Shown in pieces: positions 46,501-61,500 of a stretch of 64,000 bases of DNA (its first letter is position 1; every line of letters begins with the position of its first letter). A program made the translations under genes and the position numbers. The stretch comes from Pisaster brevispinus (taxonomy: Eukaryota; Echinodermata; Asteroidea; Forcipulatida; Asteriidae): assembly GCA_023634235.1 (NCBI GenBank), contig JAMKCF010000021.1:10303764-10367763 (forward strand), in the 5' to 3' direction. The notes under the pieces were generated by a model. It was not told the DNA's origin. It ran no database searches and worked only from the letters and a program-made list of their open reading frames with translations.

Positions 46501-49500
46501 AATGTTAATCACTATTTGCTGCTTATGAAATTGGCCCTAGTAAAAATGGCCTATGAATGAAAGCTTTCTGTTGTGTAGGAATGTGTGCTTCATGCTTGAG
46601 TGGTTTATACAATGCTGTCACTGGTGTTTGTTTATGTCCTAACAATTTAATATTAACGAAAGGGTTTAAAAGGTTAAATGTGATTAGAGTATACTAAATT
46701 AGAATAGATTAGATTGCATTTATTGTCCAGATTTAAAAACATAGAAATTCAATATCCACTGACAAAGGGTTAAAAGAATGATACCAAAAGTAAACAGCAT
46801 AAAATTTAACAAGCAACGAAACTGACGGTTCAGAATCACACACACAAAAGAAGGTGAAAGGTAGTGGGGAGGACCGGCACTAAGAAATAACCAGAGATGC
46901 TCAAGGGAGACAAAAACATACAATGTGTTTAACTGCCCAATACATGAAGAGGAGTACCCCAATGCCCCCCCCCCCCCTGGTCATTTGCCTTGTGCCCCTA
47001 GAAATAGCTCTGCACAGTAGCATTGGTTAAAATAGATGAGTAATTGAGCATTCAATACAATACATGAAATAGATATAAATGGAAAAATAAAGTTGGCAGT
47101 TCCACACCAACTCACATCACGCTAAGTACATGGAATCCTGGGCCCAATTTCTTAGAGCTGCTTAAACAGAAAATAGTGCTTAAACAATTTCTGCTAAGCA
47201 AATAAATAGTAGGATACCAGTCAATGATACTACACATAAAATGGTTTTTGAACTTGCAATTTTTTCTGGTAAATTTCCATGTCCTCATCAGTAGAATTAG
47301 ACAAGCAAATTATTTCCAAAGTTTCTTCCCAAACTAGACTCAACCCAGTCTTGTCATGTTTATGGAGGTACTACAAAACCAACTCACATCTGTTACTTTG
47401 GCAACGAAGACATAGCTTCCCACAGTGTCAGGCCAATCCAACTGCTGCCAAAAGTGACGAATCTAATAAAAAAGAGAAATAATAACAATAGTAATGATAA
47501 GTTCAGCAATGCCGTGGTACACTAACAAACGTTGAAATGACAACAGACAGCAGAAACCCACTTTTTCAAATAATTCTTTGATACAAATTTGACTATTAAA
47601 AAGGTTTATACAATGAATTTAACATCAATTGGAAAGCTAACATGAGAGGGAAAGTGAGCATTCTGAAACTAACCTGAGCGAAGCATGTTGCCACATCAAC
47701 AGCCGAGGTGCTGTGCTTCACCATCGTGTCCACCAAGACAACCTGCAGGTATCACAAACAAGGTTGTATGAGCGATTCTTCCTCCACACACATACACGAA
47801 CACATGGTATGTAATATATCATACATTTTAGAGTTACAATAACTTGTAGAATATAATTTGTTTTTACCCTTACACCGATGTGTATTAAGCACTCAGTACT
47901 TTTCCCGAAGTGCTGTAAAAAAAAAATCCACAGGCAAATCCAGGTACTGAGTATACAAATCGGTGTAAGGGCAAAAACAAATTATATTCTTTATTCCTGA
48001 TGCCAAATTAACATCTCCTAAATAACTTGTAGATTAAGAGAATAGAAAGTGTGTGGATGGAGTTCTTCAGAAAGCATAGCTTGTTGAGTGGAGACCCCTC
48101 TTGATACAGAAGAAAACAAACAAAACGAAACTGCAATTGACTGTATTATGCACGGGGGTGCTTTCAATAACCATTTTTTTTTGGACTAATTACCAAAGGT
48201 ATACCCTCCCTTTGAGGACACAAAAGGACACGGCCGGGACTCGAACCCATGCTCTCACAACATCTGGGCCCAATTTTATAGAGCTGCTTAAGCACAAAAA
48301 GTAGCTAAGCGTAACAAAAATGATGCTTACCAGAATAAGGTTACCAGCTAAACTACAATGTCACATGTACAATTTGTGACTGGTATCCTGCTCATTTCTG
48401 CTTAGCAGACAACTGTTAAGCATTATTTGCTGCTTAAGCAGCTCTATGAAGTTGGGCCCAGAGCTTGAGTCCTTCCCCAGTGATTGGCCTGTTACACTGA
48501 CCTGATCCAATTCCACAGCCTTCTTGATTCTCTCCTGAGCTCGTACTCTTGCCACATTCAGCCATTTTTCCACAGCTCGTTTGAAGAACTTGTGGTAGCC
48601 CTTGACCTCCAGATTTGCCTGGTCTCTGTATCAGTTCAAAGGTCAAATACAAAACGGTCAATAACTATTAAATTGATTTATGTCACTCTGGATGATCACT
48701 CATTTAAAAGTTTTATTTTTAATATTATTATTACTATTATTATTGTTACATATTTCCGGTAATGAAACCAAGGATGCCTCACAAGTGAACTTAATCACTG
48801 TAGCTCGCAAGCCTGAGGAAACCTGTAACAAAGGTGCTTGCTAGTGACATCACAGCCAGTCAATATGTGTATACTAAAATTCTCATTATCTTGAGGTCAC
48901 TGACCTTTCACTAAGATTCTCAGAGAAGCCGACAAAATCTCGAAGAGCGAGGTAGAGCATAAAGAGGGCTGTACTTTTCTGACTGTACTCTTCTCCTTTG
49001 ACATCATCCAAAGAATTGGCAAAGATGGAGCTAGACAAGCACTTGGTGACATCTTCCATCAGCTTCATGGGCAAGAAAAAGTAAGAAACATCATTAGAAT
49101 TCCGACCAAGATGTTGATTTAACCTGGACCTGTTGAGAATGAACCAGGAGAATGCTGGGTTTGACAGGACTCTGCTAGTGGACGCGGTAGATTAATACCA
49201 TGCGACACAAGTGTTTGGCAAAATGATATCACATTATCATGTGACACACTTGTCTAGCAAAATGTCGACGCAAATGAAGCATTTCATCTTTTCAGCATGT
49301 GAGTGTCGATTTAAATAACTTAGTATCTGTAATATTTTTTTGTCATGAACGCTTAAAAATAATTGGGAGTAATCAAATGGCCATGCTCGTCCGTCAAGCC
49401 TCCTGCTGTCAGCATGTCTCTTGAGACAACCAACTCATACCTCACTTTGCCACAACAGTGGCATTTTGAGGCACACACATGCTGAAGTAGAGAGTAGAGC

Positions 49501-52500
49501 CATTGCCACAAAGTGCTTCAATGAGAGTGGTAAACTGCAGAAGCCACCAGCTGTGCCAAATTCCAGTGGATTTTGGGCCACTGTTGGAATCAATAAGGCT
49601 CTCAACCATGGTCAATTTCTGCAGTGACTATCTGTGGCACTGATCGACTATTCATACAAATATAATGACAGAAAAGTGTGGCATGGGTTACCTCACTTTG
49701 TGTGCATAGTGTAATGGGAGATTTTGAGGCACCTACATGTATAGGCGGACTAAATTAATGGTCTCCCCACAGAGACTCGCTGATAATGAGTGACGGTTCT
49801 CCAGGTTCTATTTCTAGTCCTGAACCCAATCATAAAGCAGTTTACCGGTCAGCAACGTTTTGGGGCTAACTACAGCAGAAAATCCTGTGTACATGGTGTA
49901 CAACACAAGTGTAATTCAACAGCGCTCAAGAAAATGTCAAGATGGAATTGTATTGATGCCAAGCCTTAAGAAAGGTAGTGCATGCTTTATGCTTTAGGTA
50001 GAGTCAGCAGCGGTTATGGAATAGACAGTCAGGGCCCAATTTCATCAAGAATTATGCTTACCAGAATAAGGCTACCAGCCAAAATACCATGTCACATGCA
50101 ACATTCGTAACTGGTATCCTGCAAATTTCTGCTAAGCAGAAAATTGTTCGGCAATTCTATCTGCTTAAGCAGCTCTATGAAATAGGGCCTTGCTAAGAAG
50201 CGCTTTGTAAGCAGAAAATGTCTGCTTACAAGCTTTATGAGATCTCCTCCTTTCCCATTGGAAATCATGAAATGAAAACAGAAGTGAGAAAATAATATAA
50301 AACAAACATTTTGTGATTCTTGACTTACTATTCTAGCCAATTCTTGGTACACAATGTCGAAGTACGAGATCTCCAGCACAGACTGATACGTCTTATGGAC
50401 AAAGTTGAGAAGGCGTTGTGCTTGAGTGTTGATAACGTTCGTCAGGCTGGTCAGGGTCGAGATGGTCTCAGTGCTATCGCCTTGACTGACAATCTCTTCA
50501 TGCTTCTTCTTGTACCAGTTACAGATGTCCTCCTGAAAAATGGGAACATTGTGTTAAAAGAAAACTAGGGTTAGGAATGAAATTACTTTCTCCCTAAAAA
50601 CCAAGGTTGTGGTCTGAATTGCCGGCTACCACTAGGTCTGCGGCTAGATTTCCGCACCATCATATGTTGAAGTATAGAATGTTCTAGGCAACACCTTAGC
50701 AATGGTCGTGGGCGTAGCTGTAGCCACCAATTAGGATACAGCCTCAAGATGTATTACCACTTCAGGGATACCAGTGAACATCACTACCAGCAAATCACAA
50801 CACAGTGCGCCCTCAAGAGTTCACCAAGCAGACGCAAAGTTTCCTAAAAGCAGTCGACCACAAAACTCACACTCACAACCCGGCACCGAACGGGCTGTTT
50901 GGGACCCTGGCATAAATGTGAAAAAGGTTATCAAGCCTCAGAAAAGAAGATTATTTTATGCCATAAATACAGCAGAGATATAGGCAGCATAAAGAATGAG
51001 ATTTGGCGACTTTCAAAGTTCCTGAAAATGGTTCCAAACCCAGAACCTCCCAGATGTTATGATTCAGAAGGTTTAAGGACTCAACAGAAATACAAAACTA
51101 CAGGTTTGGACAAAATGTAGACTATTTTTTTCTCCCTTTGGTGACTGCTTTAATTCTTTAAAGAAATTTAAAGACTCAAGGAGATTTTGAAAAAAGCAAC
51201 CTGAAATCAGGAAAAATCCTCAGAAGTAACAACCATGTGATTTATCTGCGTGCAAACCATGAAAAACGAACAAACATAAACAGAGTGATGACCAAAAACT
51301 TGATGAACTTTTTCTCAAAATACATTGCGAAAATTGGTCACTCTTGGGCAAACTGTAGAGGGCATAAGCTACTGTGAATCGCCCAATTTAGAGGGGTCAT
51401 AGATTGTTAAAAACTCTAAAAATTAATGACCATAATGTTTTACTTGGTGAGGAGCACAACAGCTTTTGATAGTATATACTAATTTGAGAAAGGATTCCCT
51501 TCGAAGTAATATGGTTTGGATCATTTTTCACCCCAAAACATTTGAATCTGGGAAATGATTCATGCATGAATCATTTATCAGATTTCTGAGGGCTGGTGTT
51601 CGTTTGCGAATGCTGGGGTCACAGATGTGGTTGGTACCCCCTGTCACATCGATACTAAAAATACCACAACAGTTTTTTGCTGTTTTCTCAGCAAGCAGAC
51701 ACTGTATTCAACAGAAACTTTTCACATGTTACTTTTATTGTATCTTTCTTAAAACTTGTGCCTATAAATCAGCGTTACGCTGACAAAACCCAATCTATGA
51801 CCCTACCTCTTAACTGGAAACAACATGAATGACAGAGAAGTGCCATTCTTCAAACATATGGACCTGCTTTAAAAAGGCTAGTTGGATACACTCTATGGAC
51901 CCAATGCAACTGACGTCATCACCTTGTTACACCATTTTTGAAGTCGGATTTTCGGTGTAGTACCACGCAGTGTGTATTTTAGGCAATGCGCGTGGTGAGA
52001 CACGCACCGTTTCTTTACTTTGCAATTTGACTTGCAAAAATGGCAGACCATGGGAAGACTAGCTGCTCGCACGTCAGTGAAAGGGCTCTACAGATTTACC
52101 TTGATTGCATCAATGATGACAGCTTGACAAGTCGGCTGAAATAGCACATTACGCTCAGCGAATTCCATGTCGTTAATTTGAGCCAGACATCTGTAGACAA
52201 AGGTGACAAACAACATTTAGACTTCAGTCTTCCAGCATTAAAAAAAACCAAACCCAAATCATTCCATTGTCAAGGCATTTTTGGATAACAGCAACTTATC
52301 ATTCTGAGAAGATCGCCCTGAGCCAGTGATTCCATAACATTAATTTTTGCATACATAATTCTGAAAGAATGTTTTTTCCTTCCTTCATAAAGCCTGACAG
52401 AATAACTCTATGCAGTTCCAATGGGCTTCTAATAACTCTCAGAGCCAGGCGGAGACACTGTGGCTTCAGTGGTATTTGCCACACTTACAAATAAAACAAC

Positions 52501-55500
52501 CAGAGCTTTTGGACAGATGCCAGGCCTGGACTTTCATCTTTGAGAGGGCAAGGCCATTTTCAAAGGGCACATTTGGTACCCCAAAATACGTAACATGACA
52601 GCAGGAGGCTAGGATTAAAATGGCAGTACATAATTCCCTTAAATGATCGCAAGTCGCAAAAGCTACTTTAACAATAAGCACCCTCTAGAGGTAATGTCCG
52701 CCATCTTTTTCAAGGTGCTGATTTGCTCAATTCGAACACTTGTTGCCGTCTGCGAATCTGGCTTCCACTAACCCTTCAGACGCTTGCGTGAAGTACAAGC
52801 TTAAAGTCGGAAAACAGCAATGGGTGTTCAAAATAACCAAACATGCCCCCTGAACTAGATGGCGCGGCGCGTATAATCGTGAAAGTATAACTCAAAATTT
52901 ATAGCTTACAGAAGAAGGTACTGGAGTCTTCTTATTGCTGGTTTGTTTGTTGGTGGGAACATGTCTTGTTGTCTGTTCAGCATATCTAGGCCATATGTGA
53001 TGAAGCTCTGGAAAGACTTCTGCAGATACTGCTCCTATTACCAGAGACAAAGGAATCAAGATGATGTGTTAGTAATACAGAGAAATTTATAGAGACTGGA
53101 GAGTCAACTTGCCTTGGTTTTAAAGCCTCCAAGATACGATTGTTCATGCGTGATGCAAGTTATTACATTTATTACACCGATTGTAGAAATATTAACAATA
53201 ATAATAATAACAGACTTTTATTGCACACTCATCCTGAAAACCGATCAAGGTGCATACAGAAAACAACAGAGTGTCACAGAAGTCGCGTTCAGAACAAGTC
53301 AAGAGAAACAAATGGGACTTTAATTCCCTCTTGAAGATGTTCAAGGATGTTGTTAGACATAGTGTGACAGGGAGCTTGTTCCAAATGGCAGGTACAGCAT
53401 TGGCAAAGGCACGCTGACCATAGCGAGAGGGTCTACATCTTGGTTGAGCTAACAAGAAATTGAAGACCTTAAATTGCGACCAGATTGTTTGAGTGAGATG
53501 AGCTCCTGGAGATACTGAGGAGCGCAGTAGGATCTTGAATACGAGGAGGCAAACCTTAAAACAGATCCTTTTGGAGATCAGAAGCCAATGCAGTTCTAGG
53601 AGAACAGGAGAGATATGTTCATTTTGCCACATCGGACAACCACCCGAGCAGTATTATTCTGGACACTTTACAAGTGAGATATGGAAGTAGCTGGAAGTAA
53701 CTGCTGCTAATTATAACATTTTAACGGGCCACTCGACACTGGGCACGCTCGGTGTTCTGGCGATTAAGATATCTGCTCCAGAATGTAGGGGTTCAAATCC
53801 TACCTGAGTATTATGACTATGTGGATTTATTTTCTCTTCTTTTACACAGGACTCGGAAAGCACCGAGTATACACTTTTCATCACGGTGCAGAGTAAAACT
53901 TAGCAAATATTATTCCTCATCCCAGATGCAAATTTATATCTGTTAAATCCTCCAGCTTACCTCATCTGCTGACAATGCATAAGGAGTCCAGGATTGCCGT
54001 AGTGTCTCTCCATATGTAAAGAATGATTTGAAGTCTATCACACACATGGTGCATTCTTGACTGTAGGCTAACCATCGGCTACAAAAATACAAAAACAAAA
54101 AACATCAAACCTCTTGAAACTTTTTCAAAAAAGGTGTACGTTTTTTTTTTCAGAAAGCAAGTGAGGGGTTTTTACTACTAGTCATAAAAACCGGGAAGGT
54201 TTTTCAATTCTGATTGACTGAGAAGAGATCACATAGCCATGTTTAAACATGGTATAAATGCTTTAAAAAATGTCAATGACGGCCAAGGTCGAAATGTGAG
54301 GCAATTTACTATGTTTTGCAGTAAAAATTCTGCACAACTAGTCTGGCTGGCTAGTTTACTGCTTCCCCTGTTACATGTAAACCACTCATTGTTCATATTA
54401 CTCCAAACTAAAAAAAACTATTTTTAATGACAGTGTCAAAAGAAATCCTCAAAAATATGGACCAGCAAAAAAGCTGGCAAAGCAGTTAAATGTCAAGTTA
54501 ACTGGTACCACTGGCTATAGATCATGTGAACTGTGACCTCACATGTTTACAAAAGAGCCACAGAGCCTGCCGTCGATTTCATCAAACTCTTCCTAACTTA
54601 GGATTAATCTTAGGACTTAGGACGAGTTCCAGCCTTGCACTGTAACATGTAAACCTTAAGATTAATCCTAAGTTAGGACTAGTTACTCGTCCTAACTCGA
54701 GATAGGATTAATCCTAGCGTTTCGTGAAATCGGCTGCTGGACTCCTTGCAGGCATGATTTAAATGCAGCTCAGTGGAGAACGTAAAAACTTGCACTGTAT
54801 GCTTTTTATCAAATTTTGATATGAAGAAAGGGTGCGCATGTCAAAGCTTGTACTGCAGTTATTTTTATAACTCTTGAATTTATGTGAAAATTATGATAAC
54901 AAATGTAGAATTTCCCATATGGGCAGGAAATGCCTGCCAGGAAATGTCCGGGAATGTACAAGGTCACTTTATTGTAGGTAAAGGTTACATGGTCTATAGT
55001 CAGTGAAAATGCTAAAAGCGAAGCCTGTAAAAGGGCCAGACTCACCACAAGGATTGATGCAAGGGTGATATCTCGTACTGTACAGCGTGCTGTTGCAGAA
55101 TCGTCATTGCTTTGGATGGCAACTCCCCATCCCACGCGCCCAGCTGATCTAGTCTGGCTACTTCGTGATGTACAATGTGAAGCCACAATACACGGTGAGC
55201 CGTTTGTGGACTCAAGACCTGGTAGGACTGATTGGCTCTCTGAAGAAATAAGCGGAGCGAAGCTGCATTTAATAGATGGAAAGTGTGTCCCAACGATCGC
55301 TGTGGTGTCATGATGCAACACGGAAATTCTTGTGAGAATGGTTTGAGTTTGAGCTTTGGTTTGTACTACAAGCTGGACTCAACATAGCATGAATATCCGA
55401 CGCCACAATGTGAGGCACTAAAATAATACCAGATACCAGCCTTTAAAACCAGCTAGTTGCCTGCCAGAAGTACCTTTGACCCACTTATTTTTTTCTGTAT

Positions 55501-58500
55501 ACACACTCGTGTGTATCGTATCAGTCTGGTAGTTATGTTGAAAGTGCACTACATAGTGTGCCCATGCATGTATGTCTGGCAAATGACCGCATCGGGCACT
55601 ATGTGGATTGGGTTTTCAGTCCCTACCCGATCTGGGTTTCCATGAACATTTCTCTGGGTTTTTCCTCCCATATCTAAAACTGAAACTTCCTTCCTTGTCT
55701 TCTCTCCTTGGGGTTCTTGGCTAGTACAGTGATTAAAGTGATTAAGTGCGCTTTTCTGAGAAACCTTGGCTTCACAACCAGAATTAATGAATAAATAAAT
55801 AAATAAAACAAAATTAAACAAAATCAAATAAATGTATGTATGTCCAATGAAACTGTTGGATTTGTAAGGTCAGTGCCTGACTTTATCTGTCTAACCAATA
55901 AAGTCAGGGAACCAGTGTACTCATCATAGGCCTTTTATAGCGTACTGCTAGAGAGCACAGAGAGTTCTACAAAACAGATAGGTTACCAACCAAAATATCA
56001 AACACATATTTTGTTTATGATGAACTGGCTCCCTAAAGACGATTCCAAGCAAGTACATAAATCTGACTCTTGAAATAGAACCAGCAGAACATACTGTCCG
56101 CCATTTTGTGCAGTCAAAAACTTAGTTCTACAAAGCAGCGAACCATATTCTGTCATGAAATTACACAATTTAAAAGGATATTTATGTGAATGATTGTGGT
56201 CTACTTTTACAATATCTTTTCAACCACATTAATTTCAAAACAAGCACCCAATCCGAAGGCAGTGTGTCCCTTTAAGGCCGGGGGCATTTGACACCCATTT
56301 ATCTTGACTGGAAAAATCAAGTGTGATTTTGCTTTTAAAGAACCATTGAGTCCTTTTTGATTGCAGGAATTATCCCTGGGGGTGCCTTCTGGCTACTGCT
56401 CATGGTCATTCATTATTGCTCTCCACTGGATGACCACATGCCAGGTGGCCAGAAGGACACTTCAACTATGTGCCGTCGCTGCAATTGTTAAAACATTGCT
56501 TTGCAAGCGTTTTGGGTGCAAGGAGCTCATAACCATTCCAATCTCAGCAGCACTTGCACCAACTATCTTGGTTTAGGTCTAGTCAAATATAGTATTAAAT
56601 GATGGTTTTCCAACAAAGTATGCAAACTACTTGACAATGTGTTTTATTCTTTCATCAGTCTGTGTTTCTTTAAACCAACTCACCTGTAGAGACATCTTGA
56701 GTTTGATAGTAATCTCTCCACAAGCCTTGGAGCGGTTTGACTTGGTGACCAGAGGGTATTTTCCGCTCAGACCCCAGCTAGGAATGGTCTGCGAGAAGAC
56801 AAATTCGACACACACTATTAAAGGGAGGGTATTCCTTTAGTAACTACTTCAAAAATTATTGACCATAAAAACTAACTTGTTAAAGAAGCACTGCAGCTGT
56901 TCATAATGTATACAATTTTGAGAAACGATTCCCTTCAAAGGAAAGTGGTTTTAGAGAAAGGGATTCCAACAAATTAGAATCTGCATGCATGAAATGTTTC
57001 TCAGATTGTGTATTCCAATAACGGATTATTCTTCCTGCGTGGACATAACCGCTCCAGATTTTTGGCAATATCTCAAAACGCTACAAACTTTTGTAATGAA
57101 ATTTTCACAGGTTAGTTTTATTGTTTATATCTACATTCATATAGGATTAAAACAATCAATTTATTCCAAAAACCAAAGGTATACTTTGCCTTCAACGGGA
57201 CACAGTTTAGAGTATTGTTCAGCAATTTTAATACTTTACTGACCATTCATTTCTGTATATGTATAATCATCCTCCCCCCAATTAGTCTTGATTGTGTTCT
57301 AGAAATCTCAGTAATTCTTTGCAGGATTCTCAGTGGGGTACTTCTGGACAAGGGATGAGTTTGTTAAAGTATAGGGACATGAAGGGGGTGGGGTGGGGGA
57401 GGGGGGCAATGACTCCGACTCTCTCTGCCACAAATCAGGTTCAGGCATAGTATAATTTAGGTATAAGCCCCCCTGCAGGCCTGATTTACTTAGCAAGGGC
57501 ACCAAGGCATTTCTCCTGTCAATTGTAACTTTCTGTTGGAGCATTTCAAGGGGCAACAAGGCAATGACCAGATGGAGGCAATTGCCCCATGAAGTTATCA
57601 GGCCTGGTGGAGGCTATGGTGTTAAGAGAGTTAAGGAAATTAATCAAGACCTTAAGATCTACCATAAACAATTCATGATCTCTTTTTAATAGGAGATTCA
57701 AATAACTTTATAAACATTGTGGCCATTTGCCAAAAAACGTTGGCTTGGCATAACTGTGGAAGTTTTATACTTTCCCTTCACAGTCTTGCAGTTGACGGAA
57801 ACTACAGTCTGACGTTCATTAGACTATGAGAGTTGTTGGATCCATTCTATGATGCCCATCCCTTAGCTAACCCTAACACTCACATCTAGTTTGATGTTGA
57901 CACATCCTAAGAAGTCATCCGGGTTACTCCCACCAAGCCGAGTGGACTGGATCACCTCCTTCAACAACCTGTACTCAATAAATCAATAAAACGGTGGCAT
58001 TTGGGTCAGCACGAGAAAAATAAAAATGGCAAATTGTTTTCAGAAAAGATCACAGAAAAAGGAGTTAAGCCCGGTTCATACTTCAAGTGAAAGCGAAGCA
58101 AATTTTCTTCCGTCACAATAGGAAGAAACTGCCAGAATCGGTTATTGCGTCACCAAAATTTGCTTTGTATTTGTATTTGCGTGAAGTATGAACTGGGCTT
58201 TAACTGCTACAAACTCCTCATCAACTAAATGACCTACAGTATAAAAGCAAAACATTTTGATGGTCTTGCGTTTTGACCCTAGCCGATTTTGTTCACATAG
58301 GCTACAAATTTATGAAGTAACATGTTGGTTCAAATGCCTTCCTGAGATATGCTCTGTGCATTATTCAGCAGCAAACCGTTCAACCCAGTCATTATCACAC
58401 AGTGAATACCCGGTCCTCATACTGTTATTGCCCAAGAATTAAATACCTCACACAATTACCGACCCCTGTTTGTCAGGATTTAAGCAATCCTCAACCCATT

Positions 58501-61500
58501 TCAACTCCTTAGGAGTAGGCAGCTCCAGCAACCAAATAGATGCACAGGTTGCAAACCATTCACATCAACTATTTCACCCACAGTGGCTCCTTGATATACA
58601 TGTGTATATATATGCGTATGTCTCAGTTTAAGCTACGATTAGATGATACAATTGGTGTCAGTTAGCCATTGTTTGGCCAGATTGTCTAGCTCCTTCAGGG
58701 ACTGCTTGCCAGGGCAATTGTGGTAAATACAGTCACTGGTGATGTGGGCAGCTGTTTGGAGGGCAGCTCCACATTCACAGGCTGGACTTGCAATTAAGCC
58801 CATCCGGAACATGTTTGCCCAGAAACGACCATGACCAGTGCTGCATCTGTTTAAACGGCACCAAGCTGCTCTGGGCAGGTGACATCCGAGTGGCTTGTGG
58901 CTTGGTTTGTCGATATAGCCATGCAACCTTGATGCAGACTTTGACCAATGATCTTCCCATTGATGTTTCGCCCAGGAGTCCGGTGTGTGGCCGTCTGCAG
59001 TTGTGATGAGGTTTTGCAGATGATTGGCAAGCGGCTTCCTAGATTTTAGTCTTGGGTTCTGGATGTTGTCAGTGGTTAGATGGTGGAGTAGATGGTTCCC
59101 ATTTGTGATTGCCCTTAGTGCAAGTTGGTGGCATTGTTGTTCTCGTCTGATGGTTGGTGGGCTTATGCCACTAGTGATTGGCAGATGGTCAACAGGTGTA
59201 GAACGGATACTCCTTGATGACAGGCAGTTATAGTTTTTAAAAGTTTTGCTCAAGAACACAATGACCATGACCAGGATTCAAATACACACTCTGATGAATC
59301 GGCCGTTAAATGTGGAGCGCAATGTCCTAGACAGCGTCTGCCCTTAAGATTTTCAGTGACCAGCCAGCAGGACTAATGAGCTTGCTGTTTCACTGGTCCA
59401 CCAGCTTTTTCACTGGTTCATATTTCATATCAAATAGGGACTCTGAACTAGCCAGCCCGACCAGTTAGAGAGAATTTTGACTGGTCCTCGGGTGTTTTAA
59501 CTGGCATTTGGCCAGCGGACCACTGTTAACAGGGAACGCTGCTAGAACACTCAGCCATGACACACACAGCTCTGTGTTACGTAGACATTCCTTTGTTCTG
59601 TGCACTTAAGAAAAAAACATATTCTCCAACACTATACAAAAACAAATGTGTGGACGTGTGTAAGTCCACACCGTGTTTGAAGTCCATACATTATGTGGAC
59701 TTCTTTTGTTCTCAGGTCCACACTTCATATGTTACAATTAAACCAGGCATGATATTTGGTCCTTGAAAAAAAGTAAGACCATTAAGTCCAAGGGCTGACC
59801 CACATGTCACAACGTATAGGCTTTAATAGCCTCTTTAGGCTATTTAATCACAATTTTTCTGGGGCTTTTTCCCCAAGAGCAGAAAACACAGATATCAGAC
59901 TTAAGTAGGAAGAATATCATGCCCATTAAACACCCATACATGCTATATATCCAAATATTTTACAACTATTTCCTTGCATGACACCAACAATAGGCATTTA
60001 AAATGTGTATTTATAAATCGTAAAACAACCTTAAAAAAGGAAAGAACAAGCTCTTCAGACTAACTTCACAGAATACATCCACAGAAAATGTAAAGGCTGG
60101 TAGGAGTGGGTAGGATGGGGCAAAAAGCACCCTCAGTATTGCCTTGGGGGCCCCCTTTGGTGTAACACATGACAACAGACCACAAAGGACCCTACAGTCA
60201 CCTACTGCTGCACCATAATGGGATTTGAAATGAGGGTTATAAACAAAATTCCAATACTCCGCCTTATTCCTGGATGATTTAAAAGCGAGGCTGCTTAATG
60301 TCCTCTCACAGTGTGGAATTTGGCCCCCATCCATCAACAGGATTGCTTGGGTATAAAACACTTACATGCAAGACTCAAGATGGAAAACTCATAAATAAAG
60401 CCCATGCACATTTCCAAGAGAATTAAACGGTACCAACAGCACACAAAATGTATTAACAAAAATTGAGTTGAACAAAGAAAAAATTGACAAGAGCAGGACT
60501 TGAACCTCCAGATTAACTACCGGCGCTCTACCAACTGGGCTACTGTTTGTGGTCTCTCTGTTTTGTCAAAAACTTAGTGCCAGTCAGACGCCATTCAACC
60601 TGTAACTGCTGTATGGTTAAGGATCACATCCAAGTCTACGATACAACCTAGGAAGAAGGCAGCAGAGGGATCACCTTAAGGGGATGGAACTTTTTTATTT
60701 CAAATATCAAGAAATAAACCAAAAGGACAATTTTCTGGGGTGAAACCAGTTTTCCTTGTGGTTTATTACTTGCAAAATGTGAAATCATATTTTATCTGGA
60801 GTTAACAATGAACAAACATCCAGGAGCATACATTGGGTTTGTAGCATGCAATGACCAATGCATGGCACCTGAACAAACAAGCTGAAGTACACACATACAC
60901 ACACACACACAGAGTAAAAATGTAGTTACATGGAAACAAACAACTATAACACCACTTTACTGAATAAAATAAAACTCTTTCTAATGAGATCCAACTAACA
61001 AATCAACTCACCAGAAATTTAGGAAAGGCTGCTGTACAAAATCAAGACAAGAGTTAATCAAAAGTCCAAAGGAAACTGCAAACGATTCTGTCAGAACCGT
61101 CTTGCCAGAATATGAAACTGTTTTTCTTATTTCAGACACACTATCCTAAATTACAGCAGGCGACCTCTGAATGGACAATGTATTTATATGGGTCAGAATT
61201 TAAAATAGGTTTTATGATTTATTAAAGTCATTTCAAAATCGACCACACAAATTATGAAATAACAAATTTGTAAAATTTATTTGTATGCCATTGTTTTCTA
61301 ACTGTTTTTGCTACCAAAATTGAGAGGCATGAATCTAGAGCCAATAGTTTTTTGATAACTTTACCCCCCCCCTTTGACTGATTATTCAATACAATTCAAT
61401 GTGGTAGAGACACTTTGTTTGCCAACAATACTAGTATTGATCCCTTGCACAACAGGAAACGCACCTCTGCAAAATGCGTGTTTACAATTTCCACTATTTT

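Larger units (their letters stand above)
39250..55239 (-). other. UNC13D: UNC13D MUN-region exons (MHD1 and MHD2)
   Basis: Fifteen exons form the helical region that contacts syntaxin/SNAREs in Munc13 proteins. Recognisable stretches include SFQSFITYGLDMLNRQQDMF with FPPTNKPAIRRLQYLL (52910-53034), ALFMLYLALRDFVGF (48905-49062), VKHSTSAVDVATCFAQ (47674-47742), HFWQQLDWPDTVGSYVF (47388-47462) and AIDPLMEYLDTNIVTLHKCL (42273-42352). The largest exon (45624-45908, 95 codons) begins LCIAINNIEKVRRSL and lies at the MHD1-MHD2 transition. Exon 39250-39405 carries the ILADLFHAEGKGIP signature just before C2B. Phase is consistent at every junction. Confidence 0.9.

Noticed and set aside
61011..61034. 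Mini-exon candidate of UNC13D (CAGCCTTTCCTAAATTTCTG between AG and GTGAGT, minus strand)
   Set aside because: It brings an in-frame TAA after exon 62206-62283, while direct joining to 57884-57968 keeps phase and the expected C2A sequence.
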